Assembly (NCBI RefSeq): GCF_003711515.1
Contig: NW_021167084.1
Span: 1-62,824 of the forward strand
Direction of reading: 5' to 3'
DNA length: 62,824 nt
Source of the DNA: Sodiomyces alkalinus F11
Lineage: Eukaryota > Ascomycota > Sordariomycetes > Glomerellales > Plectosphaerellaceae
Positions 12,112-23,100 of this stretch are shown piece after piece. The notes under the pieces were generated by a model. That model made no database searches, was not told where the DNA came from, and saw only the letters and a list, made by a program, of their open reading frames with translations. Position numbers and translations under genes: made by a program. The stretch's first letter is position 1. Each line of letters opens with the position of its first letter.

Positions 12112-12663
12112 ATGACTCGTTCCTCTCGGATTGCCAGTAGAGCAGTGAGACTTCTCAGGCAAGACTATCATCATCGCCGGAACCAGCCGAACTTCATCTC
12201 CGGCATCACCTCTACCTCTACCTCCACCTCTCCCTCTCCCTCTCACATCACGTCTCGAACCATGAGTTCAAGTTCGGATCAACCGTCATCCTCATCATCT
12301 TCACCACCACCGTCAAAGTCGCAGCCCCTCGCGCTCCCTTCCACGAGCGACGCCAGGGACAATGGCAGCAACACGACGACAATCAACAGCGGCACCACCG
12401 TCAGCATGGACGCCATGGGTCCGGTGGTAGTCAACGTGGACGGAACCATGTCCAGGATCAACAACTGGGGGGAAATGAGCGAAATTGAGAAACAAAACAC
12501 TCTGCGCATCCTCGGCAAGCGCAATCGAGAACGCCGAGCAGCCTTACTCGCCAAGGAGAAGGCGGAGACTGGGGGCCAAGAATCGCGAGGACTCGGGAGC
12601 ACGCGAAAATCACCAGGCATAGACGTGACAATAAAAGGCTGGACTCTGTGCAGTGTGGGGTGA
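12112..12663 (+). CDS. Small Ser-rich protein with conserved-looking C-terminal block
   Basis: Function unrecognised. It is a single exon of 183 aa from the ATG at 12112. The N-terminus (MTRSSRIASRAVRLLRQ) is Arg-rich, lacks acidic residues and could be a mitochondrial presequence; a second ATG at 12262 would omit it. Residues 30-97 are a low-complexity Ser/Thr/Pro tract. Residues 98-147 form an ordered-looking block, GPVVVNVDGTMSRINNW followed by a basic helix with KRNRERRAALL. I recall similar blocks in small uncharacterised fungal proteins but cannot name a family. The gene is supported by the contrast between the low-complexity half and the well-formed C-terminal half. Confidence 0.6.
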   Translation: MTRSSRIASRAVRLLRQDYHHRRNQPNFISGITSTSTSTSPSPSHITSRTMSSSSDQPSSSSSSPPPSKSQPLALPSTSDARDNGSNTTTINSGTTVSMDAMGPVVVNVDGTMSRINNWGEMSEIEKQNTLRILGKRNRERRAALLAKEKAETGGQESRGLGSTRKSPGIDVTIKGWTLCSVG

Positions 12664-13152
12664 GCTGGGTGAGCTGGATGGGATGAACTGGTTAGCTCAT
12701 ATTTTGGCATTTCTGCATGCACTGCACAGCGTACCTTATACCCGAGTGTAAAATGGCATGCACCTTGGAATTATTTGATGGTATTGGCCAATTGACTGCA
12801 TATATTTACAAAGTACACCTTATTTTGCGTCTACCCATACATAGACACGCACCTGCTTGGCCTTGAGATGGTGAACCAATAATGGGGGTTGGGTGCCGTA
12901 AGGACTTATGATGCTCCCAATGCTCAGCCACTCAATCAGGCAGAAGGCAACATCATTTGATCAGGCATCCATTGCCACTGGACCGATTGAAAGAAGAGAG
13001 AAAAAAGAAAGAGGCCTCTTGGTACAAGTATCCCATTCGGCCCCCCTCCCAACGCGATAATAAATTGCGTTCCTTAGCATCCTCACACTCGCTACGATTA
13101 AATAGCAGAAGACAGACTGAGGTCACCGAAACGATCAATCCATCAGTCAATC

Positions 13153-14214
13153 ATGTCCTCTCCTTCTGGGCAGGCCAACGGCGGCCAGCTCTCCTCACGG
13201 CAATCGCGTATCGTCGGGGCCCTCCTCGGCCTCCACGCCGGAGATTGCCTGGGCGCGACAGTGGAGTTCCTGCCGCGGGTGATGATCGCCCGATCATACC
13301 CACAGGGTGTGCGCGACATCATCGGCGGGGGCCATTTTGACTGGTCTCCAGGCCACGCCACGGACGATACGGACATGACGCGCGGCGTCCTCCTCGCCTA
13401 CAAGACATTACACGATGCACGGACAGAGGGCACACGCGACAGCAATTCCACCATGACGAATGGCGAGGGCGCCGACCTGGACGTCGCACGGCTCGCGGGG
13501 GAGAACTTCCTGCGCTGGGTGGACGGGGAATGGCCCGACCGGACGCCGGGATGGCTTCCCAAGGACATGGGCGGCGCAACGGCGCGTGGACTGGAACGAT
13601 ACCGGGTCTCGAGGGATCCCGAACGCGCCGGGGCCGGTCAGGGCAGTGCGGGCAACGGTAGTCTTATGCGCTGTCTGCCCACGGCTCTGTTCCAGCCCGA
13701 CCGTCACAAGATGATCGCCGAAAGCATCCGAATCAGCAAGATCACCCACGACGACTTCAGATGTACCACGGCCTGCGCTGTGTACAACTCAATTGCTGCG
13801 GCGCTTATCGACGGAGTGTCGGTCGAAAATGCCGTGGATCATGGAGAAGCGGTCGCCATTCGCCTGGAGAGGAGAATGGATGGTCCAGTCATGCAGGCTG
13901 TGAGGAGGGGCCGCCAGGTTGATGTCGCCGACATGGCCGCCAACGGTGCACCGATCGACATGGAGGGTGAGTGCAGCGGTTACGTCCTCGAGACGTTGAC
14001 GGTGGCGGTGGCGGCTGTGCGAGATGCCAGGAGTCTCGAGGATGTCTTGGTAGACGTGGTACGCATCGGCAGGGACACGGACACGAATGCCGCGGTGGCG
14101 GGGGGGTTGTTGGGAGCCAGGGATGGGGAAGATGCCATTCCCACGCGCTGGAAGGAGAAGTTGCAGTTTGGGAAAGAGTTTCGAGAGGTGGCGCTGGCGA
14201 TGGCGACGGCATGA
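13153..14214 (+). CDS. ADP-ribosylglycohydrolase-fold (DraG/ARH) protein
   Basis: DraG/ARH enzymes remove ADP-ribose from proteins or from O-acetyl-ADP-ribose using two divalent metal ions. The gene is intronless and encodes 353 aa from the ATG at 13153. Family landmarks appear in order: GALLGLHAGDCLGATVEF near the N-terminus, the first metal motif TDDTDMT (residues 70-76), GNGSLMRCLP mid-protein, and the second metal motif GRDTDTNAAVAGGLLGA, with Asp308, Asp310 and Thr311. All metal-binding Asp/Thr positions are present, so activity is plausible. No signal peptide or membrane segment is seen; it is probably cytosolic or nuclear. The substrate cannot be told from sequence; other members act on Arg-, Ser- or small-molecule-linked ADP-ribose. 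Confidence 0.9.
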   Translation: MSSPSGQANGGQLSSRQSRIVGALLGLHAGDCLGATVEFLPRVMIARSYPQGVRDIIGGGHFDWSPGHATDDTDMTRGVLLAYKTLHDARTEGTRDSNSTMTNGEGADLDVARLAGENFLRWVDGEWPDRTPGWLPKDMGGATARGLERYRVSRDPERAGAGQGSAGNGSLMRCLPTALFQPDRHKMIAESIRISKITHDDFRCTTACAVYNSIAAALIDGVSVENAVDHGEAVAIRLERRMDGPVMQAVRRGRQVDVADMAANGAPIDMEGECSGYVLETLTVAVAAVRDARSLEDVLVDVVRIGRDTDTNAAVAGGLLGARDGEDAIPTRWKEKLQFGKEFREVALAMATA

Positions 14215-15337
14215 TTACGTGATTGTCTAAGGTACTTGGTACTCGGTCTCGGTACTTGATAAAGCCCGATGTTTCGACGAAGGCTATGACGTCGACAAGG
14301 CTTTGTCATCCGTCTACGAGTAGGTCTACGAATAGGTACCGACGTAAAAGACACCAAAATATTTAAGACAATATGATAGTTAGTATCTATAAAACAAGAT
14401 ATTAATTTGATGGATTGGCAAAGTGGTTGCCTGGGGAAAATCGTTCATTTCTTTTATTAATTAATAAAAATAAAAATACAAGAAGAAGAAAAAACTGCCA
14501 GCCCGGATATCCACGGCATTCATAGACTGTACCCGGGCACCGCGTGGCTCAGACATGGCCAAGCCAGGGGTTTAAGCTGGCCTTAGCTAAGCGGCCGCGT
14601 CCGTCAACCCGTCCCACCCTCCGAACTTGCATTGTCCAATCGTACAATCATGTTAGCCCGACCGTCCTACCGGATCCGCCCGTGGATCGTCAAGAAAAAA
14701 ATCTTTTCAACCACTTTTCAACCACTTTTTGCCATTTCCCCCCCTTCCCATCTCAGCTTGGCCACCATTTCATCGTTCCAGAATTCTTCTTTTCTCTTGG
14801 CTCGCGCCTACGTCGGTATGAAGCTAGCCCATTCGCTGAACAATGTGTGAAGAACGTACCTATACGCCAACAAGGTGACGGAGACCCTCTTAGTCTTCAC
14901 CAATACGACTCCCAAAGTCTCATACTTTTCCGACCTACCGAACCAAAAAGCCGAGGTCTCGATCTTTAACGGGGGGGCGGTGGAGCTCGAAACTCTCGTA
15001 GAGTTTGTGCCACAAAAAATATGGTGGAGCTATTTAGATTCAACATGCGCCCTCGATCTTTGTCGTCAGGACTGTCGGAGATGTTCTGTTTCACTCGTGG
15101 ACGATACGATTTTGTCAGAGTACCTTTGACCTGTAGGCTGTGGCGTATAAGCCTCGAAGGATACGAGGGAACGAGAGGACGTGCCCCACAACCCAAATCG
15201 GCTCCGACAGTCCGCCATTCCGATCTTTTCGGCTCCGAGTAACGAAACCCATCGATTATATCCATACCGATCTGACGACTCGGGACTCGACGCACCTCGA
15301 CGCACTCCTTTACACTTTCGATCCTCACACAGTCGAC
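14215..15337. other. Intergenic region
   Basis: About 1.1 kb between the ARH gene and the permease gene, with an AT-rich patch at 14455-14500. Short open frames are present but none has coding character. The 3' half is presumably the permease promoter and leader. Confidence 0.6.
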
Positions 15338-16974
15338 ATGTTCTCCGAAAAGACGCCACGAGCCAGCTCCGTCGAACGGAGCGGTCCGCCTTCACTGGGG
15401 GAGCCTAACCTCAAGGCCGATCTCGAGGTCGCCGACGATGCTGGTCTTCAGCGACACCTGCGAGCACGCCACTTGCAGTTCATCGCAATAGGTACATTTC
15501 CCCTCTTTTCCCTTCCCCTTCATCCCAACAAGAAGAAAGAAGCCATTTCTAACATGGATGCGATCGATTCCCAGGCGGCACCGTCGGCACAGGCCTCTTC
15601 CTCGGCACCTCATCCGCCCTCTCCGAAGCCGGCCCCGTCGGCGCCCTCATCGCCTTCATTTTCATCGGCACCGTCGTCTACTCCGTCATGACCTCCCTCG
15701 GCGAGATGGCCACCTACATCCCCGTCGCCGGCTCCTTCACCGCCTACGCCACCCGCTTCGCCCACCCCTCCTTCGGCTTCGCCATGGGCTGGACCTACTG
15801 GTTCTCCTGGTCCGTTACCTACGCCCTCGAACTGGTCGCCGCCGGCCTCATCATCCAGTACTGGGACTCCGGCCTCAACGTCGGCATCTTCATCGCCGTC
15901 TTCTGGGTCGTCTTCACCGCCCTCAACTTCCTGCCCGTGCGCTGGTTCGGCGAGATCGAGATGTGGTTCTCCATGATCAAGGTCGTCACCATCGTCGGCT
16001 GGCTCATCTTCGCCGTCTGCATCAACGCCGGCGTTGGTGACGAGGGCTACCTCGGCTTCAAGTACTGGGAGTCTCCCGGCCCCTTCGTCGAGCACATCGT
16101 CCCCGGGTCCGTCGGCAAGTTCGTCGGCTTCTGGGCCACCCTCGTCATCGCCGGCTTCAGCTTCCAGGGCGCCGAGCTCGTCGGCATCGGCGCCGGCGAG
16201 GCCCACGACCCCCGTCGCAGCGTACCGCGCGCCATCCGCAACACCTTCTGGGGCATCTTCGTCCTCTTCGTCGCCACCGTCTTCTTCATCGGCACCCTCG
16301 TGCCCTCCAACGACCCCGCCCTGCTGAACGAGAGCAAGAACGCCAACGCCTCGCCGCTCGTCATCGCCGCCAAGCGCGCCGGCGTCGACATCCTCCCCGA
16401 CATCATCAACGCCGTCCTCCTCACCGCCGTGCTCTCGGCCGCTAATTCCAACGTCTACTCGGGCAGCCGCGTCCTCATCGCCCTCGCCGAGGGCGGCGTC
16501 GCCCCCAAGTTCCTCACCAAGACCAACAGCCACGGCACCCCCTATTACGCCGTCGGCATCACCGCCTCGATCGGTCTGCTGGCCTTCCTCAACCTGAGCG
16601 CCGATGGCGGCAAGGTCTTCGACTGGCTCCTGAACATCATCGCCGTCGCCGGTTTCGTTACCTGGAGCGGCATCTGTGTGTGCCACCTTCGCTTCATGGC
16701 CGCCCTCAGGGCCCAGGGCATCGACCGGAGCACTCTGCCCTATACCGCGCCGCTACAGCCTTACCTTGCGTGGTACGGGCTCTTCTTCACCTTCCTCATC
16801 CTGTTGACCAACGGCTTCACCGTGTTTATCGATTGGGACACGAGCAGCTTTTTCGCCAGTTATGTTTCCCTCGTGCTATTTGTCGTGCTCTTCGTCGGCC
16901 ATAAGCTCATTACCAAGAGCCATCACGTTAGGCTGGTTGACGTTGACCTCGTCAAGGGAAGGATCGAGTTGTAA
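15338..16974 (+). CDS. Amino-acid permease, fungal AAT/YAT family
   Basis: Plasma-membrane proton-coupled uptake of amino acids. There are two exons, 15338-15491 and 15575-16974, around an 83-nt intron (GTACAT donor, CTAAC branch, CAG acceptor). The splice falls inside the hallmark motif, giving IAIGGTVGTGLFLGTSSAL. The product is 517 aa with about 12 hydrophobic segments, a soluble N-tail of about 45 aa and a short C-tail, normal for the family. The block NAVLLTAVLSAANSNVYSGS in TM8 resembles the basic amino-acid permeases of the Can1/Lyp1 branch, but specificity is not safe from motifs alone. The start at 15338 gives a normal hydrophilic N-tail. Expression is likely controlled by nitrogen source; no site is claimed. 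Confidence 0.93.
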
Positions 16975-17728
16975 GGATGTTTGTCTACATTTCACTGAAA
17001 ATACCGGGAACATGGAGGTTTGTTTTGAAACTGTATTATGAAACGGGACTCAAAAGCATTGGGCAAGGAAACGGAAGCAATAATGGGGAGTCGGGATAAT
17101 TGTGTTCAAGTAGACATCAGGACTCGGGAGACATGCACGGCCATTGGTTATGGGATAGAAAAAAGATACCCTCCTTTCAACAACATCGCTTCTTTCTGCT
17201 TCGACGCTTTGGAATGTTCTTAAACAGTCATAATGCGTACCACGACAAGCTTGGGCTGTTGTTAACTTGTTATGGGGATTGGGAGACAGAGCAGTGGAAA
17301 GGCGAATAAGACGGGCTGATATTCACCCGCACTAAGACTCGGCGGCATCTCAGAAAATGCAGTGCCGTCCCCTGTGGGCCCTCTGAATACCGCCCATCGC
17401 TATGCTCTTTTAGGCAGCTGAGTGCCCTATCCCTGCCCTGTTTCGTGTCTCGAGACGGCAAGACAAGCCACTGTCGATCGTCGTGGCAGATCATGAACCC
17501 CAAGCGGCTCTTGTCTCCATCAGACCCGTGGGATCGACGCTCGCCTGCCATCCTCGTGGAGTGTGAGGCAGACAAATGCGCGCCGATCTTTTTAAAATGT
17601 TGTCTACTAATATGGGGTCGTGCCCGTGACGATTCTGCCGCATCTGTGCTCAGCTGTGTCTGCTTCTCACAGCACTTGCACGCCGCTCGCCCTAGTCGTT
17701 ACGGCGACGACCTGTTTTAACCCGCAAC
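16975..17728. other. Intergenic region
   Basis: The 3' flank of the permease gene and promoter of the carboxypeptidase gene. Nothing else is visible. Confidence 0.6.
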
Positions 17729-19186
17729 ATGAGACTGTATCCGGCCCTCGGGCCCTTTTTGCTCCTGGCAGCCCGCGTCGCTGGCCAGGCCCTCGACAGC
17801 GAAATCGAGAACATTCTATCCAGACCAACTTTCGCCGACGCCACAGTCGGAGTTAAGATCCGGGATCTCAGTATCGACGAAGTAATCTACACCCTTAATG
17901 AAGACGTCTCCCTTACGCCAGCTTCCAACCAGAAACTCGTAACCTCCACCGTGGCACTTGCTAATCTGGGCCCCGACTTTGTCTACAACACGACGGTCGT
18001 CGCGACCTCAGCAATAGGCACAGATGGCACCCTCGACGGCGACCTCTGGCTGGTCGGATCAGGCGACCCGTCCCTGAACTCCAGTCGGCTAGCAGATATA
18101 GCCAAGGAGATCGTCGAACAGACGGGACTGAAGAAGATCACGGGTCGCGTGTACGGCGACGGTACCGTCTTCGACCGAGACCTCCTCCCGGTGGGCGTCC
18201 ACCCCGACGACGAGGCACTCTACTACGCCGGTCAGGTGGCCGGTCTCAACTGCGACATCAACGTCGTCTATGTCACCGTGGCTCCGGGCGATGCCGTCGG
18301 CGATCCTGCCAAGGTGACGGTGAACGGGCTAGCACTGGAGGACGAGGCGTACGTGGAGATCCGATCCAGCGTCGACACGGTCGAGGCCGGCACAGGCCAA
18401 GGCGTCTCGTTTGACAGGTTGAGCGGAACCAACACCATCGTTGTGGTGGGATCTCTGTCGCTCGGTATCAACCCACCGGCGTACCTGACTGTTACGATTC
18501 ACGACCCCACCGCCTACGCAGCGTATCGGTTTGCCCTCGCTTTGAAGGATGCGGGTGTAGATGTCTCCAGAATGCCGACCGAGCCGAAGGAGGCACCGGA
18601 TGATGCGACTCGGACGCAGCTTGCTTCATCCACTTCGGAGCCGCTGTCCGAGATTCTCAAGCACTTTCTGAAAAACACCGACAATGTGTACGGCGAGGTT
18701 CTCCTCAAGACGCTCGGAGTCGCAGCAGATCCCGACACGCCGGGGAGCCGCGAGGGGGGCGTCGGAGCCGTGCGGGCATACCTAGACGAGGAGGCCATCG
18801 ACACCTCCGGGGTGGAGACAGTGGATGGATCGGGCTTGTCGCATTCGAATGACCTGACGGCGCGGTTCCTCGACAACCTTCTCCTACATAACCGCAGGTC
18901 GGTTCCAGAAGAGGAGTGGGACGTTTTCTTCGATGCTCTCGCCATTGGTGGGGTGGATGGGACGTTGAGCGGGCGGTTCGTCGAGACCCCTCTGGTGGGC
19001 AAGGTCCGCGCGAAAACCGGCACGCTCTCGGGTGCCTCGGCTCTGTCTGGCTATCTCTCAGCAGAAGGCGACAAGGAGTACATCTTTTGTATCCTGATGA
19101 ACGGCTTCACTGATGCCACGGAGGCTCGGCAGGCGCAGGACGACATCGTGACGGCTTTGTACAATCCAGAAACATGTCATAGATAA
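17729..19186 (+). CDS. Secreted S13-family D-Ala-D-Ala carboxypeptidase (PBP4/DacB-like)
   Basis: In bacteria this family trims or cleaves peptide crosslinks of peptidoglycan with a serine acyl-enzyme. The gene is intronless, 485 aa, with an N-terminal signal peptide ending near AARVAGQ (residue 20). Penicillin-binding motifs are present in order: SxxK as Ser66-Asn-Gln-Lys69 in TPASNQKL, the SxN position as Thr317-Asp-Asn319 in KNTDNVYGE, and KTG at 429-431 in VRAKTGTLSGASALSGYL. Flanking S13 features also match: DLWLVGSGDPSL, DGTVFDRDLLPVGVHPD, and VDGSGLSHSNDLT. The large insert domain between SxxK and SxN typical of S13 is present (about 100-300). Fungi lack peptidoglycan, so the likely history is transfer from bacteria; the role (attack on bacterial walls, or a repurposed peptidase/esterase) is open. 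It lies convergent to a predicted GPI-protein gene. Confidence 0.88.
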   Translation: MRLYPALGPFLLLAARVAGQALDSEIENILSRPTFADATVGVKIRDLSIDEVIYTLNEDVSLTPASNQKLVTSTVALANLGPDFVYNTTVVATSAIGTDGTLDGDLWLVGSGDPSLNSSRLADIAKEIVEQTGLKKITGRVYGDGTVFDRDLLPVGVHPDDEALYYAGQVAGLNCDINVVYVTVAPGDAVGDPAKVTVNGLALEDEAYVEIRSSVDTVEAGTGQGVSFDRLSGTNTIVVVGSLSLGINPPAYLTVTIHDPTAYAAYRFALALKDAGVDVSRMPTEPKEAPDDATRTQLASSTSEPLSEILKHFLKNTDNVYGEVLLKTLGVAADPDTPGSREGGVGAVRAYLDEEAIDTSGVETVDGSGLSHSNDLTARFLDNLLLHNRRSVPEEEWDVFFDALAIGGVDGTLSGRFVETPLVGKVRAKTGTLSGASALSGYLSAEGDKEYIFCILMNGFTDATEARQAQDDIVTALYNPETCHR

Positions 19187-19480
19187 GACCTAGCTAGAGG
19201 CTGGGTATGTGAAGAGGACAGGCTGTGCGACGTGTTGTCCCTTACCTGCGGGCACTTCACGGGCCTGGCCCAAGCCCAACGCGAGAAATTGATGCAACGG
19301 TTCGTGCGGCCATGCTTAAAAAAGCAAGCAAAGGGCCCCATACTTCCCATTAGGTTATATACTTATATGACAGACTTGCCAACAATTGCAGTGAGGAGAC
19401 GGACGTCGCCGTCCGTCCACCAGGTTGGCTTTGCCCCGTTTTCTTCACAACAGTCTGGTGAATATTGTGTGCACCTGCCC

Positions 19481-20143
19481 TTAGTAGGCGGCAGCAATGC
19501 AGGCCAAAGCGACGATACCAGTGGCAAGGATGCTAGCGACCGTGCCGCGGTTAGCAGCCGAACCGTCATCACCGTTCCCGTTGTCGCTCTCGCCAGCATC
19601 CTCCCCGTCGTCTCCATTATTATCCTCCTCCTCATCTTCCGAGTCGGTGCCGGTCGGTGCGGGCGTCGGGGTCTCGGACGGGATCTCGGACGGGGCCGCG
19701 GTGGGCTCCGAGTCGCCCACTCCGCCCGTGATGGCGAGGGCAAGGTCGCTGCAGTAGTGCGCGACAGGGTAGGAGAGTTCAAGCATCGGTTCACCCCAGC
19801 ATCCCTCCCAAATGCTCCGGTATACAGTATAGTGCCTCTCGACGAAGGAGGTATAGGACGAGGCCCACTCGGAGAACGGCCCGGCAAGGGCGACGTCGGT
19901 GACGGCGGGCAGCTCACAAGTGTCGGCTGTGTTGTAGAACTCGCCGAGCATGTAGGACGTGGCGAGATCGCGAAGGTCGTCGTCCTCTGGGAGGACAACG
20001 AGCTCGTCCTCGAATAAGGTGGGAATACTTTCGAAAGCAGACTGGCAAGCGTCCGGATCGTAAGCTTGCGTTGGGGTGGGTTCGGCCTGTGCGGCGACCC
20101 CGGCGACGAGGGCGGTGATCAGAAAGGCGGCTTGGGCATACAT
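19481..20143 (-). CDS. Predicted GPI-anchored cell-surface protein, four-cysteine type
   Basis: Function unknown. It is a single exon of 220 aa. Residues 1-19 are a signal peptide (ends VAAQA). The ectodomain (about 25-140) has four cysteines, Cys33, 76, 115 and 131, likely two disulfides. It is followed by a Thr/Ser/Pro and then Asp/Glu/Asn-rich stalk (about 141-195), and a C-terminal hydrophobic tail after GSAANRG that fits a GPI signal. Such secreted, Cys-containing, stalked proteins are common fungal wall or adhesion components, and some are infection-related. It converges with the S13 carboxypeptidase gene, with stop codons about 295 bp apart. The family is not recognised with certainty. 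Confidence 0.82.
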   Translation of the reverse strand: MYAQAAFLITALVAGVAAQAEPTPTQAYDPDACQSAFESIPTLFEDELVVLPEDDDLRDLATSYMLGEFYNTADTCELPAVTDVALAGPFSEWASSYTSFVERHYTVYRSIWEGCWGEPMLELSYPVAHYCSDLALAITGGVGDSEPTAAPSEIPSETPTPAPTGTDSEDEEEDNNGDDGEDAGESDNGNGDDGSAANRGTVASILATGIVALACIAAAY

Positions 20144-23100
20144 GTTGGCTATTTTTCAACGTTGTCTTTGTCTTTTGCTGATGCAAATTGTGGCTTGCAG
20201 GGCTATGTAAGGTTTGAGATGAGGTCCCGGGAAAATGCAAAAGAGCGACTGAGGACGCGAACGAATGTAAATCGGAGATAGAGACACGATGGAGAGAGGG
20301 AAAGGGAAAGGGGAAGGGGAAGGGGAGGGCGGATTTCTGGAACCGGAACTAGAGATTCATCATTCATTATGTACGCGGAAACGCTTTTCAGGTCAGGGTC
20401 GAATCCAACCCAATCTGCACAGTGGAGAGATGGATGTCGTAGGTTTATCGGGAAATACCGAGGATGCATGCGAGGTGATTTGGTCTTCACGGGCCCCTTT
20501 TTCTCTTGGTTTGCCTATTCCGTCCTACCGCGGAGTGGTTAGCGCTTGTGTAACACCCAGCCCCTTTACCCCGTGCCTTTGCCCCTTTTGAATTTTCCAT
20601 TCGTTTTACTCCCCTGGTTCGTGATTTATCCGCCTCAACTCTCTTTACAGAGTCCCTATTGCAGCAGTGCTGGGTGAAAACTAGCCGTTAGGCAGGGGTT
20701 GCAATATCCGCACCGGAGTGTACCGTTGTAAGTAGGATTGAGACCCCTGTCCTTTACCATGCCGCCTAATCTTACAGTACCGTCAGAGGGAAGCAAGACA
20801 TCACTATTAATTACATGCTGGCTACTGTTTCTAGCGAGTGGTTGCGTGTCATTCGACTCATGTTTGGACATGACGATGACGATTGCCCTCGACGCTCAAC
20901 ATCGAAACCCGTTCCCCAATCCACAGATAGGATCGAAGCCAAGCCCATCCCCAGCTTAGGCCAAGCCTATGGCTGTCCACTCGCTTCCGCATCCCTCCCC
21001 CACGCAGTGATGTTTCCCCGCTGTCGTCATCTATTTTTGTAATGGATCCCCACAGCCAGATATCTCCTTACCGGCCGAGTGGCCCGAGTCATTGAAGTCA
21101 CGACACGGCGGCCACTGCAACGGCATCGGCACGGCCCATAGCAGGGTCAGAACATCGAGTGGCGCTAGACCCGGAGGACGGGGAAGCAGAGTACACCGTA
21201 CCCGGCCGCTGCGACGCAGGTTCACGGAGCAGGGGTTCTCGTCTCGGTCAATCGCCCAGTGCGTTCACCGAGTACGGAGTGCGGACGGCGGACTCTTCGA
21301 TTGGGCGCTGGACTGGGACCACAATGACGCCACCACGCGGATGCCACGGACCGGCGCAACGTTGATAAGTTCAAGTTCCTCGTGGCGGGGAGACGCGATG
21401 CCGTTATTAGTGGCAACGACCGCGCAACCGCGCTCCCGATGTCACGGAGCTGCCGACGACGGTGGTCTTGAGTCGCGGCATGTCGCAGTCTGCTTTTGTT
21501 GACGGCGTGCGTCAGGGCCATGTCTTACCTCGTTAAGGAGCTGGAGATGACCATCATGTTGACAGTTGGTCGACCTGGAGGAGAGGAGCAACTTTTCCAT
21601 ATCCGTCATATTGGTCAGACGGTGAAGGAGCAGATATTGCTAACGCCGAGGCCAAGTTAAAGCTTGTTGGTTTTGGCAGGAACGGGACCGTTGTCAGCCG
21701 GTCTCTGAAGAGGATATCACTCCAACGTCACTCCAAGCACTGATGAAGATACTCTGACCCGGGACTTGGTCGGCGTCAAGAAGTTTCTACGTGCTGGGGT
21801 GCGCGGCGCACAAGGTATCGTTCTTGACTTGACTAAGCCGATGGTATTCTCCTGAACCGACTGCGCGGCTGGCGGTTTCGACTCTCGCTTGGGATTTCCC
21901 AGAACGGTTTGAACGCCAGAGACCCCAGCCGCTGCGAACTTATTGCTTCTCCCTCGAGACGAACAAGTTCGGGGTAGCATCCGGAAAGCCAAGCCGGTGG
22001 ATATATGTCGTCGGCGGAATTCTACGGATATCGAGACGGTGTATGCAACATAAGCACTGGAACACCACGACCTTGCCTACAAGAGTCCAAGACCGCCAAG
22101 ACGCTTTTGTGGCGTGGTTCTGGGGAGGGAGCCATAGAAGACCGCTTCCGGAATATGTCGGTTGATCCCACAAGTTGAGGGAACGGCTCAATATCAGGCC
22201 GTGAGCTTATACATAAATTGATGTTGCAAATGCAGAGGACATCGGATCAAAACCACGGGAGTGTCCTTCTTGGCCATGTCGTTATCCCTGAGACGGCGGG
22301 GGCTATTCTTCGTATGATTACCATCCCGTCTCGCTACCCGATTCTAGTCCAACTGTCCAGCTGGTGTCAGATACTGCCCGTGACAGTTGAGACTACATGA
22401 GTTTTTTTTTTTCCCCCTTTTTTTCTCCGTCAGTTCCCACCTGCCAACAACCATCTCGTGTATTTATATTATACCCCTTTATCCGTAGATTAACTAGGGG
22501 CTGATCATCTAGTCACTTCACCGGCCGTCTTAACTCTTCTGGGTAACTCTTCAGCCTGAAGGCCACCGTTCACGACTCCATGCAGTCAAACCGTCTTTAA
22601 ATATGGCCTTGAGTGCCTGCATCTTAATCTGGGCCATTTCTTCCTCATCCTGACCCTTACCACTTGAGTGCGGGGCTTGCAGGCAGCATCGTATTTATCA
22701 ACGGCTGAGGCATTTCGGCGAACAACAAAAACGACGAAGAGTGCATGATGTGTGGCATGCGATCTTCGAATTGTTTGGGTCGGACCCAATTCTGGCCAGC
22801 CACGAGCGGTAACGGCCCCTTTATCCGTCCGGTACTTGGCCGGCTGAATTGTCGAACCATCGATCATTCAAAAGCAGTTGAGATCATCACCCTCGTCCGA
22901 GCCGTCCCCGTGTGAGTTATTCAAATGATCGACTTTTTTGACCGACGCATACCCAATTTGTGTCGAACAGGTAATAACTTTGCAAGTCTTGCTTGGCGCA
23001 CAAATCGGACCATCGAACACTCGAACTTCAATGTTCTCAACCCCCTGCGAGGCTGAGGCGCATGCAGGTCGGATGGAGTTGTGTAATCTACCTCGTACGT

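Noticed and set aside
15610..16686. Minus-strand open frame of 358 aa across the amino-acid permease
   Set aside because: Acidic, Gly/Asp/Glu-rich shadow produced by codon bias of the permease on the other strand.
13153..19186. Intronless ARH and S13 genes as parts of one bacterial insert
   Set aside because: A typical intron-bearing fungal permease gene lies between them, spacing and promoters look fungal, and no bacterial operon structure is seen.
20289..22200. Open frames up to 136 aa around 21 kb as a gene
   Set aside because: Arg/Ser/Gly-rich in all frames on both strands with no splice structure linking them; at most an old relic.
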